Source: DATKMK01 sp035541895 (lineage in GTDB: Bacteria > Desulfobacterota > Binatia > HRBIN30 > JACQVA1). From it: 26,337 nt of DNA. The stretch is taken from positions 1-26,337 of the forward strand of contig DATKMK010000059.1 in the NCBI GenBank assembly GCA_035541895.1. The letters run 5' to 3'. The position numbers and the translations under genes were made by a program. The stretch's first letter is position 1. Every line of letters starts with the position of its first letter. Under the pieces are notes generated by a model. That model made no database searches. It was given only the letters and a program-made list of their open reading frames with translations, and was not told the origin of the DNA. Below, piece after piece: positions 24,022-26,337 of the stretch.

Positions 24022-24912
24022 ATGCGCTTTCCGCGGATGATGTTTCTGTCGTCGGTGTTCCTGCTCATCCCGGCGGTGGCGCTCATCGTCGTCGGCATAC
24101 TCGTGCTGGTGTTCAGTCGCGCGATGGTCGACACCACCCTTGGTATCCTGATCCTGGCGTTCTGCGGCTTGCTGCTCGCCGGCACCGTGTGGCTGGTGTT
24201 TTCCTTCAAGCGCACCGCCGATCTGTCGCAACTGCAAGTCGATTTCCTTTCCAAGGTGTCCCACGAGTTCAAGACCCCGCTCACCAGCATTCGCATGTTC
24301 GTCGACACGCTCGCCGAGCGCCGCGACATGTCCGAGGAGCAGACCGCCCGCTGTCTCACATTGCTGCGGCAGGAGTCGGGCCGGCTGAACGATCTCATCG
24401 ATCGCCTCTTGGACTTCGGCCGAATGGAGGCGGGCAAGATGGCCTATCACCGCCAGCCGGAGTCAGTGGCGGCGATCGTCGACGATGCGGTGCGCGCGTT
24501 CGAGCCGTTGCGGATGCGCGAGCACGTGCAGTTCGAGGTCGACGTGCGCGCGGATCTGCCGCTGGTTCTAGCCGACCGCGAGGCGGTCAGCGGCGCGCTG
24601 CTGAACTTGCTGCACAACGCGTACAAGTATACCGGCCCGTCGAAGTTCATTCGCGTCGAGTGCCAGCGCGAGGACGGCCGTGTCGCGCTGTCGGTGATGG
24701 ACAACGGCCCCGGCGTTCCGCGGCGCGAGCACCGCCGCATCTTCGATCGCTTCTATCGCATCGACGATCGGCTGAGCCGGCAAGTCGGCGGCAGCGGCCT
24801 GGGGTTGGCGATCGTGCGACACGTCGCCCAAGCCCACGGTGGGCGCGTGCACGTCAGCAATCGCGCCGAAGGTGGCGCGAAGTTCACGATCTTGCTACCA
24901 GCCCTGAGGTAG
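24022..24912 (+). CDS. Sensor histidine kinase without periplasmic sensor domain
   Basis: 296 residues. Two transmembrane segments (about 8-30 and 38-60) are joined by only about seven residues, so there is no outer sensor domain. The kinase core has SHEFKTPLTSIR with phospho-acceptor His81 (H box), LLNLLHNAYKYT (N box), VMDNGPGVP (G1), FDRFYRIDD (F box) and GGSGLGLAIV (G2). It resembles PhoR/ResE-type kinases. ATG 24022 is chosen because the membrane segment follows directly. The response regulator begins eight bases after the stop, so the two form an operon. The signal must come from within the membrane or from a partner protein. Confidence 0.93.
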   Translation: MRFPRMMFLSSVFLLIPAVALIVVGILVLVFSRAMVDTTLGILILAFCGLLLAGTVWLVFSFKRTADLSQLQVDFLSKVSHEFKTPLTSIRMFVDTLAERRDMSEEQTARCLTLLRQESGRLNDLIDRLLDFGRMEAGKMAYHRQPESVAAIVDDAVRAFEPLRMREHVQFEVDVRADLPLVLADREAVSGALLNLLHNAYKYTGPSKFIRVECQREDGRVALSVMDNGPGVPRREHRRIFDRFYRIDDRLSRQVGGSGLGLAIVRHVAQAHGGRVHVSNRAEGGAKFTILLPALR

Positions 24913-24920
24913 GGCTCGAC

Positions 24921-25619
24921 ATGGCGCACGAACGCGTGTTGGTGATCGAGGACGATCCGGCGATCGTCGCCGGACTGGAAATGAACTTATCGCTCGAAGG
25001 CTACGAAGTCGTGTCGGCGTCTGACGGCGAGTCGGGTTTAAGCCGCGTGCGCGAGTGCGATCCGGACGTGATCATCCTCGACGTGATGCTGCCGAAGCGC
25101 AACGGCTTGGAGGTGTTGCGTCGGATTCGGGCGGAGAACGCCGACGTGCCGGTGCTGATCGTCAGCGCCCGCGGCGACGAGACCGACAAGGTGCTGGGTC
25201 TCGAACTCGGCGCAGACGATTACATCAGCAAGCCGTTCAGCCTCGGTGAGCTGCGCGCACGTCTCAACGCCAGCCTGCGCCGCAAACGCCATCGCTCCTC
25301 CGAGCGCAGCGTCGACGGATTCAACGATGTGCGCGTCGACTACGATCGCCGCACGGTAACTCGCGGGGGCAAGGACGTGCCGATGACCGCGCGCGAGTTC
25401 GACGTGCTGGCGTATTTTCTGCGCAATCCTGACCGCGTCATCACCCGCGACATGCTGCTGCACGCGGTGTGGAAGCTCGAGTTCACGACCCAGCGCACCG
25501 TCGACAACTTCATCGCGCGCTTGCGCGCCAAGCTCGAACCCGACCCCGACAACCCGCGCTACCTCGTCACCGTCCGCGGTGTCGGCTACCGCTTCGAGTC
25601 AGGCGGCAACGGAGGGTGA
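24921..25619 (+). CDS. OmpR/PhoB-type response regulator
   Basis: 232 residues. Receiver domain (4-118): acidic Glu10-Asp11-Asp12, phospho-acceptor Asp54 in ILDVMLP, Ser82 in VSARG, and Lys104 in SKPFS. The winged-helix DNA-binding domain (about 130-228) shows LTAREFDVL-like MTAREFDVL, VITRDMLLHAVW, RTVDNFIARLRAKLE and VRGVGYRFE. It is a cytoplasmic transcription factor phosphorylated by the kinase encoded just before it. AGGG lies nearby upstream of ATG 24921. Targets are unknown. The stop is one base from the converging CoA-transferase stop. Confidence 0.95.
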   Translation: MAHERVLVIEDDPAIVAGLEMNLSLEGYEVVSASDGESGLSRVRECDPDVIILDVMLPKRNGLEVLRRIRAENADVPVLIVSARGDETDKVLGLELGADDYISKPFSLGELRARLNASLRRKRHRSSERSVDGFNDVRVDYDRRTVTRGGKDVPMTAREFDVLAYFLRNPDRVITRDMLLHAVWKLEFTTQRTVDNFIARLRAKLEPDPDNPRYLVTVRGVGYRFESGGNGG

Positions 25620-25620
25620 G

Positions 25621-26337
25621 TTACGAGATGACGCCCTCGCCTTTCAGCTTCCCCAACGCCTCCCAATCGTAGCCGAGCGACAGCAACACCTCTTCGGTGT
25701 GCGCACCGACGTCGGGCGCGGGCGAGCGCACTTCGGGCGGCTCGCCGTTGAATTGCACCGGGCTCGATGCGACGCGGAACGGGCCGAAGTTCGGGTGCTC
25801 GAAGTTCAAGATGTAGCCGTTGGCCTTCACTTGCCGATCATCGACGACTTCCGCCGGCGATTGCACCGGCGCCCAGATGCACTCGGAGGCGTTGAGGATA
25901 TCCGCCCACTCGGCGCGTGTCTTGGTCGCGAACATCTTTTGCAACAGCTCGACGAGTTGCGGTCCGTTCATCTGTCGCTGCTGCGGTGGATTGAAACGGG
26001 GATCATCGAGCAGATCCTCGCGTCCGACGGTCTTGCAGAAGATCGGCCAGAAGCGATCGCCCTGCAACATCATCAAGACCACGCCCTTGCCGTCGCTGCT
26101 CCAGTAGGTGTTGACCAGCGGATTCGGTGAACCCATGAGGCCCGATTGCGGCAGTTCGAACCCGTACGCCATCGAGGCGACGATGTCGGGCGACATGATC
26201 CACACCGCGTTACCCAACAGCGACACGTCGACCTCCACGCCCTCGCCGGTGCGCTCGCGGTGGAACAATGCGCCGGCAATCCCACCGGCGACGAACATGC
26301 CGCCGATGAAGTCGCCGAACGCCGGCCGTTGCCCGAC
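25621..26337 (-). CDS. CaiB/BaiF-family CoA-transferase, 5' part outside the window
   Basis: 238 residues are visible, the C-terminal portion; the frame is open to the window end. The fragment begins VGQRPAFGDFIGG, whose Asp (ninth visible residue) matches the family catalytic aspartate, followed by ALFHRERTGEGVEVDVSLL. The end HTEEVLLSLGYDWEALGKLK matches the family and the paralogue at 22239-23450. An internal Met at 26298 would be a false start, since homology continues upstream. It lies convergent with the two-component operon. It is clearly distinct from the first copy, so it probably uses a different acid substrate. Confidence 0.92.
   Translation of the reverse strand, partial: VGQRPAFGDFIGGMFVAGGIAGALFHRERTGEGVEVDVSLLGNAVWIMSPDIVASMAYGFELPQSGLMGSPNPLVNTYWSSDGKGVVLMMLQGDRFWPIFCKTVGREDLLDDPRFNPPQQRQMNGPQLVELLQKMFATKTRAEWADILNASECIWAPVQSPAEVVDDRQVKANGYILNFEHPNFGPFRVASSPVQFNGEPPEVRSPAPDVGAHTEEVLLSLGYDWEALGKLKGEGVIS

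Noticed and set aside
26298..26337. Met at 26298 as the true start of the last CoA-transferase gene
   Set aside because: Family sequence, including the catalytic Asp region, continues upstream of it to the window edge.
1..26337. CRISPR arrays, tRNA or rRNA genes, insertion sequences, prophage genes
   Set aside because: No regularly spaced repeats, cloverleaf sequences, transposase or phage proteins were recognised by eye; a covariance-model search was not possible here.

Overview
The window is high-GC DNA with compact bacterial gene organisation: short gaps, 4-base ATGA start/stop overlaps, recognisable ribosome binding sites, and no rRNA, tRNA, CRISPR or transposase genes that I could see. 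Export signals, a lipoprotein, dTDP-rhamnose genes and periplasmic acylation genes suggest a Gram-negative, probably environmental bacterium. The mix of CaiB-type CoA-transferases, SRPBCC proteins and threonine-type sulfatase-fold enzymes would suit an uncultured deltaproteobacterial-type lineage (Myxococcota, Desulfobacterota or Binatota-like), but the sequence does not prove the phylum.

Bases 1 to about 19,700 form a surface-polysaccharide (O-antigen or exopolysaccharide type) locus. Reading leftwards from 8929 there are two tandem, paralogous O-acylation modules. Each has an MBOAT membrane acyltransferase, a roughly 37-residue membrane micropeptide ending in FIYVAF, and an exported SGNH-fold protein. 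They are followed by a membrane-anchored sulfatase-fold enzyme with threonine at the nucleophile position and two related family 2 glycosyltransferases. To the right, a plus-strand block (9114-12142) holds two NAD-dependent sugar epimerases around a polyprenol-phosphate-type glycosyltransferase. A minus-strand pair (12169-15756) encodes a GT-C-like polytopic protein and a second, LtaS-like sulfatase-fold enzyme. Then come rfbC (+), a rhamnosyltransferase-like GT2 and rfbD (-), and another sugar epimerase (+). Together these genes would make and modify nucleotide sugars (dTDP-rhamnose and others), assemble a glycan, and decorate it outside the membrane with acyl groups and possibly phospho-groups. 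No rfbA, rfbB, flippase, polymerase or ABC transporter was seen, so the locus probably extends left or is split.

From about 19,760 the content changes. There is a PKD-domain lipoprotein, a GAF-GAF-GGDEF diguanylate cyclase, an SRPBCC protein translationally coupled to a CaiB/BaiF CoA-transferase, a PhoR/PhoB-like two-component pair, and a second CoA-transferase cut by the window end.

The most interesting signal is the pair of DltX-like micropeptide genes at 5014-5127 and 7641-7754. They overlap both neighbours in other frames, have GTG starts, and are likely to be missed by gene callers. Eleven synonymous differences between the two copies argue that they are real proteins. They would make each module a complete three-component acyl-transfer system of the DltB-DltX-DltD kind.
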